Below are positions 1 to 7,141 of a DNA stretch of 64,000 bases, piece by piece. A model generated the notes under the pieces. The model was not told where the DNA came from, did not search any database, and worked only from the letters and a program-made list of their open reading frames with translations. The position numbers and the translations under genes were made by a program. The DNA is from Chitinophagaceae bacterium (GTDB lineage: Bacteria > Bacteroidota > Bacteroidia > Chitinophagales > Chitinophagaceae): positions 1 through 64,000 of the forward strand of contig JAIYAN010000023.1 of the NCBI GenBank assembly GCA_027489035.1. Direction: 5' to 3'. Position 1 is the stretch's first letter. Every line of letters starts with the position of its first letter.

Positions 1-2
1 AG

Positions 3-1256
3 TTGGCAAAAATTGGTGTAAAAGTAATTAGTGTGATTCAGGAGGTGGATGTTACTTCAGCTGCTGGTCGTTTACAACAGAATATTTTTTATGCTTTTGG
101 AAATTACGATAACGAACTGCGTAAAGAAAAATCCTCAAGAGGAATGATTGAAAACCTGCTCAATGGATATTGGGTGAGCGCCTGTCCTTTTGGATATACC
201 AACCTTAAGCGAAAAGAAAAAGCAAAGTACCACGAGTATGTAATTAATGATGAAGGTAAAATATTGAAACTCGGATTCAAGTGGAAAGCCGAAGGGAAGT
301 TGAATAATCTGGAGATTGTAGAGAAAATGATAAAAATGGGTTCTGCAATCAACTACAAAAGCTTTGTTCGTATGATTAGCAATCCTTTTTACTGCGGTTT
401 TGTTACCCATTCTCTAATACCCGGACAATGTATTCAAGGACATCATCCTGCGCTGGTTTCTGTTGAGTTGTTTCAGAAAGCAAATAATATAATAGAGGAG
501 AATCCACATAAAAAAAAAAAAAAAAAATTTAAAATAGAAGAACTTCCGCTCAAGAGTTTTGCAAGAGATGAAATATCGCTATCGCCTTTTACTGGCTATA
601 CGCAAAAAGGTCAATGGTATTATAAAACAAGAGACAAGGGAACGAACGTCAATCAGAATGCAAAAATTGTTCACGAAGCTTTTTTAAAAGAGTTGGATAA
701 TATCCAGCCAATAATAAAAGATGAAAAGAAACTGGAGCAAACTGTACTAACTTTTGTAAAAGAAAAATTAGCCGATAGATTAGTAGTACAAGAAGAATCG
801 AAAAAAAATATTTCGTTGTTTAAAGGTAAAATAAAATCTTTAGAGGAGCGCTATGTAGAAGGTGAAATTGAAAAGGAATTATACATCAAATACAAGAGCA
901 AATATGAGTTGGAAATTAAAGCCATAGAGCAGGAATTAAGCAAAAGTCAACTTTCGAGTTCGAACTTGGAATTAGCGGTAAAAAAAGGAATTACAATTTC
1001 TAAAAAAGCCAGTCAGTTGTGGGTTTCAAGCGATTATAGTGATAAGCAACGATTGCAATATTTGATATACCCCGACGGGATTTTGTATAATAAGGAAAAT
1101 AACACAGTTCGAACTCCAAGAGTAAACAGTCTATTCACCGCAATCTCTTGTCTGTCCTACATTTCAACGGAAAATAAAAATGGTCAACCTTCACAGATTG
1201 ACCAAAATTCTCGCTGGGTGGTCTTGCCAAGAATCGAACTTGGATCTAAAGTTTAG
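3..1256 (+). CDS. Large serine recombinase, C-terminal part (5' end outside window)
   Basis: Site-specific recombinase of the resolvase/invertase superfamily, cut by the window edge. The first ~50 residues match the end of the catalytic domain (GRLQQNIFYAFGNYDNE, then LRKEKSSRGM); the catalytic serine lies upstream, out of view. Residues ~50-165 are the DNA-binding Recombinase domain, followed by a Lys run (codons in an 18-A tract at 510-527) and a region where relatives carry a Cys zinc ribbon. Here SPFTGY is kept but the ribbon cysteines are absent. A charged coiled coil spans ~255-315. The last ~13 codons read antisense through tRNA-Arg, so the true C-terminus may be set by the integration junction. 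It probably belongs to an integrated element lying to the left. The family call is secure; activity is not. Confidence 0.85.
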   Translation: MAKIGVKVISVIQEVDVTSAAGRLQQNIFYAFGNYDNELRKEKSSRGMIENLLNGYWVSACPFGYTNLKRKEKAKYHEYVINDEGKILKLGFKWKAEGKLNNLEIVEKMIKMGSAINYKSFVRMISNPFYCGFVTHSLIPGQCIQGHHPALVSVELFQKANNIIEENPHKKKKKKFKIEELPLKSFARDEISLSPFTGYTQKGQWYYKTRDKGTNVNQNAKIVHEAFLKELDNIQPIIKDEKKLEQTVLTFVKEKLADRLVVQEESKKNISLFKGKIKSLEERYVEGEIEKELYIKYKSKYELEIKAIEQELSKSQLSSSNLELAVKKGITISKKASQLWVSSDYSDKQRLQYLIYPDGILYNKENNTVRTPRVNSLFTAISCLSYISTENKNGQPSQIDQNSRWVVLPRIELGSKV

Positions 1257-1290
1257 GAAACTTCTATTCTATCCATTGAACTACAAGACC
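1219..1290 (-). tRNA. tRNA-Arg (anticodon CCT)
   Basis: Read on the minus strand, the 72 bases fold as a cloverleaf. The acceptor arms GGTCTTG and CAAGACC pair 7/7. The anticodon stem GAAGT/ACTTT encloses loop TTCCTAA with anticodon CCT, and the T arm is CCAAG-TTCGATT-CTTGG. The discriminator base is A. The following bases are CCC, so the CCA tail is not encoded. It reads AGG codons. The recombinase reading frame enters its 3' half from the other strand. Confidence 0.93.
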
Positions 1291-1370
1291 TGATGAATAA
1301 TGATGCAAACATTTTATTATTCAAATCATTATTCGCCTGCAAAAATAAGCAATGAACCCGTAATTGTTAT

Positions 1371-1403
1371 AATAAAAAATCCCGGTTACATCATGCAACC
1401 GGG
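1371..1403 (-). terminator. Rho-independent terminator of the PKD-protein gene
   Basis: Perfect 7-bp inverted repeat CCCGGTT / AACCGGG (1381-1387 and 1397-1403) with a 9-base loop. On the minus strand it is followed by ATTTTTTATT. It lies about 40 bases past the stop of the minus-strand gene ending at 1444. Confidence 0.75.
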
Positions 1404-1443
1404 ATCTTGAGGTTTTTCAATATTTTTAAATGAACATTCTTTT

Positions 1444-3114
1444 TTATTGCTTCACAAATCTTGAAATAATCACTTGACCACCTGTATAAATTCTGATATT
1501 ATATATTCCTGGCGCTAGTCCTGCAACATTAAATGTCATTGTATTATTACCTACTACACCTTGTTGCAACAACTGTGCTACCAAATTATTTTGCATATTA
1601 AACACAAAAGCATTTATGGGTTGTGCTTGTGTTAACGACACACTTACACTTGTTGTTGTTTGTGCTGGATTTGGATACGATGTAATGTTTGGTACAATTT
1701 GAATATTACGACAAATTTCTTGTACGCATGCTGCTGTACCAGGCATTGCTTCTCTCCTTACTATTAAGCATACACGATATGTGCCTGCATTGGCATATAC
1801 ATGCGTTGGATTTGTTTCATGCGAAATGGTACTATCTCCAAATATCCATGTTATTGAATCAGTACTTAATAAATTAGGGGTATTATTCATAAAGTATACT
1901 TGATTAGATACACCAGTATTTGAATTTGAAGGCGACGCTTGCCATGTGAAATTCGGCTGAATATTACATGGTGTTGGCGCGTTGGCTATAATAAGATTTA
2001 TACAAGTATCGGCAGAACAAGTTGCACTTGCAGAAACCAACATACATACGGTGTACGTTCCTGGATTTGCAAATGAATGTGTTATTGAATTTCCTGTTCC
2101 AGTTGTACCATCTCCAAATGTCCAAGTTACCAATGGTGCATTTGCAGTAATGCTCGTATTTACAAATTGATAAACTTGTACTGTATTAGGTGCCGGCTGT
2201 ACCATGAAACTTGCTGTAAGGTTACACGGCGTTGGTGTTGGATTTGAAATTTGTATTGCTCTACAAACTTCACTTACACATGGATTTGCGCTAGTAATGT
2301 AACGATATACGCTTAAGCAAACTGTGTAAGTACCTGGTGCTGAGTATGTATGGTTTGTATTAACGCCAGAGCCATAACTACCATCACCAAAATTCCAGAT
2401 TATTGAATCAGATGGATTTAAATTTGAACTGGTATTGGTAAAATTATATGTAAAAGCATTGTTTACAGTATCTGCAACAAAGTTCGCTGTTACATTACAA
2501 GGCGTTGGATTGGGAACCTGCACTTGAACAGTTCTACAAAAAGTATCTCTACAAATGTTTGAAGTACCTAATATTCCAGAAGTTACCACTAAACATACAT
2601 TGTATACCCCGGTAGTCGTGTATGTATGCACTTGATTGGTTATTGATTGTGTTGTTGCACTTGTACCATCTCCAAAAACCCAATTGCACATTACTTGCTG
2701 TCCCGCCCCCGAGGTAGAACCATTTACAAATTCAACCACATTAGATTGATTTGGTAAAACGTTAGCTGTAAAAAATGATTGCGCACTACAAGGAGTATTG
2801 CAAGCAATTACTATCATTTGAAATGTACTATCATTACAAACTGAAACCCCATTTGGGTTGTTCACATTTGTGCCATGATAAACGGTGTATGTTCCACAAT
2901 TGGCATAAACATGCACTGGATTTGCCTGCGTGCTTGTTGTGCCGTCACCAAAATACCAATGATGTGTTGCATTGCTATCAATAGCATTAGTTGAAAAAGC
3001 AACCGTATTTCCATTTAATGTGCTTATAAAAGCAGCATTACAATTGAATTGTGCATTAACACCATTCGCAAAGCTTAATACTGATAATAATAAAAAGAAG
3101 TAAAATTTTCTCAT
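1444..3114 (-). CDS. Secreted multi-PKD-domain protein with T9SS sorting domain
   Basis: Predicted surface or secreted protein of 556 residues. A signal peptide (MRKFYFFLLLSVLSFANGVNAQ) is followed by five PKD repeats, each with the FGDG/FGDS strand and a Y-x-x-x-G-T-Y motif; the first FGDG is near residue 55. Most repeats also carry paired cysteines (for example CLVV and NICR), suggesting disulfides. The last ~75 residues (SYPNPAQ to IISRFVKQ) are a type A C-terminal sorting domain, the signal for type IX secretion. An in-frame ATG 60 bases upstream exists, but it would bury the signal peptide, so I start at 3114. Repeats two to five are more alike than the first. The cargo or ligand is unknown; no catalytic domain is visible. 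Confidence 0.88.
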   Translation of the reverse strand: MRKFYFFLLLSVLSFANGVNAQFNCNAAFISTLNGNTVAFSTNAIDSNATHHWYFGDGTTSTQANPVHVYANCGTYTVYHGTNVNNPNGVSVCNDSTFQMIVIACNTPCSAQSFFTANVLPNQSNVVEFVNGSTSGAGQQVMCNWVFGDGTSATTQSITNQVHTYTTTGVYNVCLVVTSGILGTSNICRDTFCRTVQVQVPNPTPCNVTANFVADTVNNAFTYNFTNTSSNLNPSDSIIWNFGDGSYGSGVNTNHTYSAPGTYTVCLSVYRYITSANPCVSEVCRAIQISNPTPTPCNLTASFMVQPAPNTVQVYQFVNTSITANAPLVTWTFGDGTTGTGNSITHSFANPGTYTVCMLVSASATCSADTCINLIIANAPTPCNIQPNFTWQASPSNSNTGVSNQVYFMNNTPNLLSTDSITWIFGDSTISHETNPTHVYANAGTYRVCLIVRREAMPGTAACVQEICRNIQIVPNITSYPNPAQTTTSVSVSLTQAQPINAFVFNMQNNLVAQLLQQGVVGNNTMTFNVAGLAPGIYNIRIYTGGQVIISRFVKQ

Positions 3115-3350
3115 TTTTTTTGTTTTGTTATTAATATTTAAGAGATGCTGCATAAAAAGATTTTGTTGCATCAACGCGCAAAATTAATTTAATTTATTTA
3201 TTCAAATCATAAATATCAGCGTAAATATGTAAAAAGGTCTTCAAAACAATGAAGTGTAATGACTTTTATGCTTACTTTTTTCTTTTAAATTTTAAAAGAA
3301 TACGTGTAATTTTAAAAGAACATATTCAATTTTTATTTGAACGATTCCGT

Positions 3351-3358
3351 TATCTTTG
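3351..3358 (+). promoter_or_regulatory. Bacteroidota -7 box TATCTTTG
   Basis: Matches TAnnTTTG and ends 16 bases before the ATG at 3375. It supports that start over the in-frame ATG at 3249, which would lie upstream of transcription. Confidence 0.6.
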
Positions 3359-3374
3359 CGCACAATTTTTTATT

Positions 3375-4028
3375 ATGAAATTTTTGACATTATATATTAA
3401 ATATCGCCTTTGGTTGGGTTTGTTTTTATTGGCATTGGCAATTTATGTAAATATTGAATCTGGATTTTGGCCTTCGTTTATCATTTATTTATTGGCTGTT
3501 ATTTCAATACTTGGCCATTTTCTATTAGGTCCAATGCGATTGATTCAATCTGCAATGGAGCTTGGCGATATGGATGAAGCCAAAAGAATAGTTGCTTCAA
3601 TTAAATTCCCAAGATTATTAATTAAGCCGATTCGTTCTGTTTATTATACCATTCAAGGAAACTTGGCAATGGCCGATCAAGATTTTGAAGGTGCTGAAAA
3701 ACTGATGAAAAAAGGTCTTTCATTGGGTGGAAGTTTAACCCAACAAGCTGAAGGGCCTAGCAAATTACAACTGGGTATGCTTTGTATCCAAAAAGGCGAT
3801 ATGAAACAAGGGGAAGCGTATATCCGTCAAGCAATTAGAGTAGGTTTGCCTGATAATGAAAATAATGCAGCGGCCTATTTACAACTTTGCTCAATCATGA
3901 TGAACAAACGCGAGTTTCGTGCAGCAAAAGAATTTTTCAGAAAAGCAAAATCTTTCAAACCTACTACACCTCAAATCATTGATCAAATCAAGCAGATAGA
4001 GAAGTATATAACGAGAATGCCGGGGTAA
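3375..4028 (+). CDS. TPR-repeat inner-membrane protein
   Basis: Protein of 217 residues. Two N-terminal membrane helices (residues ~5-22 and ~27-48, rich in L, I, F and W) are followed by a soluble helical region that reads as tetratricopeptide repeats (GDMDEAKRIV, QDFEGAEKLMKKGL, GDMKQGEAYIRQAI, REFRAAKEFFRKA). TPR proteins act as protein-protein scaffolds; the partner here is unknown. The start was chosen from the -7 box at 3351-3358; a longer version from 3249 would add 42 residues encoded upstream of the predicted transcription start. It stands alone between a minus-strand gene and a repeat-rich spacer. Confidence 0.7.
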   Translation: MKFLTLYIKYRLWLGLFLLALAIYVNIESGFWPSFIIYLLAVISILGHFLLGPMRLIQSAMELGDMDEAKRIVASIKFPRLLIKPIRSVYYTIQGNLAMADQDFEGAEKLMKKGLSLGGSLTQQAEGPSKLQLGMLCIQKGDMKQGEAYIRQAIRVGLPDNENNAAAYLQLCSIMMNKREFRAAKEFFRKAKSFKPTTPQIIDQIKQIEKYITRMPG

Positions 4029-4046
4029 GATGCTGCGCGGGTTGAA

Positions 4047-4071
4047 GAGGTTTTTGAGGTTTTTGAGGTTT
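4047..4071 (-). repeat. 9-bp minisatellite (GAGGTTTTT), short array
   Basis: Two full GAGGTTTTT units and a partial third. The complement AAAAACCTC is exactly the unit of the 17-copy array at 48892-49044. Confidence 0.75.
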
Positions 4072-4178
4072 CGGATGTTTGTGACGTTTCGGACGTTCAA
4101 AAGGTTCAATGAGTTCAAAAGGTTGGAAAATCTAAAATTTCCAATAACGTGCAAATATCACAAAGTTGAACAAATCCC

Positions 4179-4215
4179 AACCATTAAACGTTAAACCAGT
4201 TAAGCTAATTAAACC
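4179..4215 (+). repeat. AACCATTAAACC intergenic element, copy A
   Basis: Begins AACCATTAAAC, continues TTAAACCAG and ends AATTAAACC. It is diverged from copies B-D in the middle, where GCGAAGCG is replaced by TTAAGCTA. Confidence 0.55.
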
Positions 4216-4262
4216 TATTCCATCACGCTACTGAGCGAATCTCACTACGAGAAACAAATTCT

Positions 4263-4300
4263 AACCATTAAACCCTTAAACCAGCGAAGCGTTTTAAACC
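4263..4300 (+). repeat. AACCATTAAACC intergenic element, copy B
   Basis: AACCATTAAACC, then TTAAACCAGCGAAGCG, then TTTTAAACC. It nearly matches copy D at 49610-49646 and the inverted copy C at 48538-48569. Confidence 0.7.
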
Positions 4301-4309
4301 TTTCTCTCG

Positions 4310-4327
4310 TGGAAAATACTTCCAACC
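4310..4327. repeat. 18-bp repeat TGGAAAATACTTCCAACC, left copy
   Basis: Exact match to 5450-5467. The core TGGAA-AATAC-TTCCA is an inverted repeat. The two copies flank the S1/P1-nuclease-like gene. Confidence 0.65.
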
Positions 4328-4338
4328 TCCCCAACCTT

Positions 4339-5307
4339 TCACTCCCCCCTCCCAATCATAACACTCCCTGCCCTCCAAGCTTCATTTAATTTTTCGAAAT
4401 CGGAGAATTCTTCTTTAGTAAATTCTTTTTTAGCTAAACTTTTCAAATCGGGTTGACCAGCATTTACCCAGGCAGTATACCAAAAAGAAGCAACTGAAAA
4501 AATCGATTGCCGCATTCTTCGTTCAACCATTCCATCCAACATTTGATTGTATGTTTTTGTATAGTTACTCGAATATTGACGAATGGTTTTTCCATTTCTA
4601 TTTTCAAACGAATATTTTTGGTCTTCTTTAAATTCGTTGTTGAGTTTTTTTTCGAATTGTAAAACACTATCCACCGCCACAGCACTTTCCATAACCCTTT
4701 GCCATATATAATCGCTAGGGGTTTGTATATAAGCCGCCTTGCCAATAAAAAAATCAAACTCTTTTTCGGCTAACAATTCTGGCAACCTACTTTCCCAAAA
4801 GCCATGTATACCTCGTTGATTTGTATATTGACCATTATGATTGCTGCTGGTGTGTAAAGGCACATGCGCATCAGAAATATAATGCCCAATTTCGGCACTG
4901 TTTTTCATGATGGAAGCAAAGTTTTTTTCTCGAAATGCTTTGGTTAATCTGTTCATCATGATTAAAATATGCCATGGCACAATGCCATGTGCATGTAAAG
5001 TGTCTGGGGAATATTTTTCAACAGCATCTTTCCAATTTCTTGGCAAACCATCAAATGGATATTTTCCATAATGATCCATATCTATGTAATGCCGTGGACC
5101 TTCTTCCAATACCGCATATCGTCGCTTATCCGGATCCGCTGAATGCTCCTGCAAAAAACTAATATTTGGTTTATATAACACCATCATCTCCGGAGGCAAT
5201 AAAAAAACAGCAAAATAATTTATTCGCTCATGTCCATAAAATCCCCAAGAGTAGGCGGTTGGGAGGGATAGGGTAAGTAGACTAATTAAGAGTAAGAATG
5301 GTTTCAT
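4339..5307 (-). CDS. Secreted S1/P1-nuclease / zinc phospholipase C-like protein
   Basis: Predicted exported zinc enzyme of 322 residues. The signal peptide (MKPFLLLISLLTLSLPTAYS) is cut just before WGFYGHERIN. A mature N-terminal Trp followed closely by His is the hallmark of the S1/P1 nuclease and phospholipase C fold, where the Trp amine binds zinc. Further candidate zinc ligands are HYIDMDH and the GHYISDAHVPLH segment. An in-frame start at 5367 would add residues encoded by the CCAAACGCC repeat, so I begin at 5307. The substrate (nucleic acid or lipid) cannot be told from sequence. The gene stands alone between repeat-rich spacers. Confidence 0.72.
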   Translation of the reverse strand: MKPFLLLISLLTLSLPTAYSWGFYGHERINYFAVFLLPPEMMVLYKPNISFLQEHSADPDKRRYAVLEEGPRHYIDMDHYGKYPFDGLPRNWKDAVEKYSPDTLHAHGIVPWHILIMMNRLTKAFREKNFASIMKNSAEIGHYISDAHVPLHTSSNHNGQYTNQRGIHGFWESRLPELLAEKEFDFFIGKAAYIQTPSDYIWQRVMESAVAVDSVLQFEKKLNNEFKEDQKYSFENRNGKTIRQYSSNYTKTYNQMLDGMVERRMRQSIFSVASFWYTAWVNAGQPDLKSLAKKEFTKEEFSDFEKLNEAWRAGSVMIGRGE

Positions 5308-5344
5308 GTTTTTCGATTTATAAAAGAGGTTAAAAACGTTTGGT

Positions 5345-5361
5345 GTTTGGCGTTTGGTGTT
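5345..5361 (-). repeat. CCAAACGCC intergenic 17-mer, copy 1
   Basis: Reverse complement of AACACCAAACGCCAAAC. Exact copies lie at 26169-26185 and 62759-62775. Confidence 0.75.
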
Positions 5362-5449
5362 AAACACTTCAATTGGAACGAAATTCTACCGAGCATTGAG
5401 AATCGAGCGTTTAATAAATATCTCCCTTCAATCAACCGATATCTCCTAA

Positions 5450-5480
5450 TGGAAAATACTTCCAACCCCAAACGCCAAAC
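5450..5480 (+). repeat. Palindromic 18-mer right copy joined to CCAAACGCC copy 2
   Basis: TGGAAAATACTTCCAACC at 5450-5467 repeats 4310-4327. It overlaps AACCCCAAACGCCAAAC at 5464-5480, a one-mismatch copy of the 17-mer. Confidence 0.65.
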
Positions 5481-5631
5481 CCCAAACAAATCTACTCCCA
5501 CATTATCGTTCTGAAAACCTCATCTCATCATCATTTCAAAAGAAAATAACCTCCATTTTCACGTATAATCCCTCTATTTTATTGATAAATAAACAAAATG
5601 AACTTTATGTTGTTAAGTAAAAAAAACTACT

Positions 5632-6510
5632 ATGAACGCATTTACAATTAAAGACTTAGAAAATTTATCGGGTGTAAAGGCGCATACTTTACGTATTTGG
5701 GAACAACGTTATCAATTTTTAAAACCAAGTAGAACTTTCACTAATATTCGATACTATTCAAATGATGAATTGAAAACGATCTTGAATATCGCGTTGCTTA
5801 ATAAATATGGATTCAAAATATCGCATATCGATAAAATGAGTCCTGAAGAAATCAACGAGAAAATTTTAAGCCTTACCCAGCAAGATGCACAAAAAGAAAA
5901 AGTTGTAAACGAACTGGTGAAGTACATGATTGAATTGAATACAGAAGATTTTGCCAGAGAAATAGATTATCAAATAGCTACAAAAGGTATCGAAAAAACA
6001 ATCACCCAAATTATTTTCAGTTATATGGAAAAAATCGGGGTTTTGTGGCTAACCAATCACATCAATCCCGCTCAAGAACACTTAGTAACCAATATTATAA
6101 GACAAAAATTAATTGTTGGAATTGATCGCATTTCCACTCCATTACTTTCGAATAAAACAATTTTACTTTTCTTACCTGAAGCTGAATATCACGAATTAGG
6201 GCTTTTGTTTATGTATTACCTATTAAAAAACAGGGGTGTAAACGTAATTTATTTGGGATGCAACGTTCCTTTGGCCGATGTGGGATATGTAGTTAAAGTA
6301 AAAAAACCTGATTATCTATATTGCCATATCACACGTCCTGGGCAGAATTTCAATTTTGATAAGTTCATGAACAACATTTCTCAAAATTTTGCAGATACCC
6401 CTTGCATTATTTCTGGTCAACTTACCCAAAACTATGAGAAGAAAATCCATCCGCCCGTTACTTTTAAAAGAAGCATCACTGAAGTTATGCAGTTCATTTC
6501 CGATTTGTAG
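5632..6510 (+). CDS. MerR-family, B12-binding regulator (CarH/LitR-like photoreceptor)
   Basis: Predicted light-responsive repressor of the carotenoid genes beside it, 292 residues. Residues 1-70 are a MerR winged helix (TIKDLENLSGVKAHTLRIWEQRY). A helical B12-binding bundle (~90-165) carries W-x9-E-H (W of VLWLTNH, EH of AQEH), the spacing seen in Thermus CarH. The Rossmann cobalamin domain (~170-290) has E-x-H-x-x-G (EYHELG), which supplies the lower cobalt ligand His. In CarH proteins adenosylcobalamin holds a DNA-bound tetramer in the dark and light breaks it. The motif match and the location upstream of sigma and crt genes support that role; direct light response is inferred. Confidence 0.88.
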   Translation: MNAFTIKDLENLSGVKAHTLRIWEQRYQFLKPSRTFTNIRYYSNDELKTILNIALLNKYGFKISHIDKMSPEEINEKILSLTQQDAQKEKVVNELVKYMIELNTEDFAREIDYQIATKGIEKTITQIIFSYMEKIGVLWLTNHINPAQEHLVTNIIRQKLIVGIDRISTPLLSNKTILLFLPEAEYHELGLLFMYYLLKNRGVNVIYLGCNVPLADVGYVVKVKKPDYLYCHITRPGQNFNFDKFMNNISQNFADTPCIISGQLTQNYEKKIHPPVTFKRSITEVMQFISDL

Positions 6511-6563
6511 AACTATTTTTAAAAATAATTAAACAAAAATTTCGCTACTCCAAAATTCTTGTT

Positions 6564-6571
6564 TAGCTTTG
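6564..6571 (+). promoter_or_regulatory. -7 box TAGCTTTG upstream of the ECF sigma gene
   Basis: Matches TAnnTTTG, 25 bases before the ATG at 6597, in the 86-base gap after the MerR gene. It suggests the sigma factor has its own promoter, the natural place for MerR control. Confidence 0.55.
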
Positions 6572-6596
6572 GCATTCAAAAGTTAAACAGAATAAT

Positions 6597-7097
6597 ATGT
6601 CTAATCAAGAATTTGAAGAAATACTAACCTCAAACGTTGATTTTTTAAAACCATTCGCATTTACGTTAACACGTGATAACGAAACGGCAAAAGACTTAAC
6701 TCAAGAAACCATTTTCAGGGCTTGGGCAAATAAGGATAAATATAATGTTGGAACCAATATTAAGGCATGGATGTACACCATTATGCGTAATATTTTTATC
6801 AATGACTACAGAAAAAAGTCACGTCAAAACGTGGTTTTAGACCAATCGCCCAATGATTTTTTGATCGACAATAATCAAAATACTGTTTCAAATGGAGCAG
6901 AATCTAGTTTAAGATTAAAAGAAATTGAAACTGCCATTCAAAACCTACCAGATATTTTCAGATACCCTTTTGTTCTTTATTTTGAAGGGTATAAATACAA
7001 TGAAATTTCTGATTATTTACAAGAACCTTTAGGTACCGTAAAAAGCAGAATTCACTTTGCTAGAAAATTATTAAAGTCTACAATTTCAAGAAACTAG
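6597..7097 (+). CDS. ECF-type RNA polymerase sigma factor
   Basis: Sigma-70 family factor of 166 residues, with only regions 2 and 4. Region 2 (~10-75) includes DLTQETIFRAWANKDKYNVGTNIKAWMYTIMRN. Region 4 (~105-160) ends in a helix-turn-helix (YNEISDYLQEPLGTVKSRIHFARKLL). There is no separate anti-sigma gene nearby. It sits between the CarH-like regulator and crtI, all on one strand, so the likely circuit is that light relieves MerR repression of the sigma gene and the sigma factor then transcribes the crt operon, as in the LitR-LitS pair of Streptomyces. The circuit is inferred from order and family. Confidence 0.88.
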   Translation: MSNQEFEEILTSNVDFLKPFAFTLTRDNETAKDLTQETIFRAWANKDKYNVGTNIKAWMYTIMRNIFINDYRKKSRQNVVLDQSPNDFLIDNNQNTVSNGAESSLRLKEIETAIQNLPDIFRYPFVLYFEGYKYNEISDYLQEPLGTVKSRIHFARKLLKSTISRN

Positions 7098-7141
7098 CCG
7101 TTATCAAGTTTTTCACAACATTTATTTAATATCTTGCCCTC

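Larger units (their letters stand above)
4029..4338. other. Repeat-filled spacer, no gene
   Basis: About 310 bases without a credible gene. It holds three 9-bp minisatellite units, a TTGGAAA...TTTCCAA inverted repeat near 4123-4144, two copies of the AACCATTAAACC element and one copy of an 18-base palindromic repeat. A short minus-strand frame across the TPR gene end is only repeat translation. Confidence 0.7.
5308..5631. other. Repeat-filled spacer upstream of the carotenoid regulator
   Basis: 323 bases without a gene. It contains two copies of the CCAAACGCC 17-mer in opposite orientations (5345-5361 and 5464-5480) and one copy of the palindromic 18-mer (5450-5467). The last ~100 bases, before the MerR start at 5632, must hold its promoter, but no clear TAnnTTTG box is seen there. 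Confidence 0.6.

Noticed and set aside
510-527. Frameshift in the recombinase at the A-run
   Set aside because: The frame stays open through the run and continues with family-like sequence on both sides; only slippage potential remains.
3249-3374. 42-residue N-terminal extension of the TPR protein
   Set aside because: The TATCTTTG box lies inside it, and the residues are low complexity and unlike a protein start. ATG 3375 fits the box spacing.
5308-5367. Upstream start of the S1/P1-nuclease-like gene
   Set aside because: The extra residues are encoded by the CCAAACGCC repeat and would precede a normal signal peptide.
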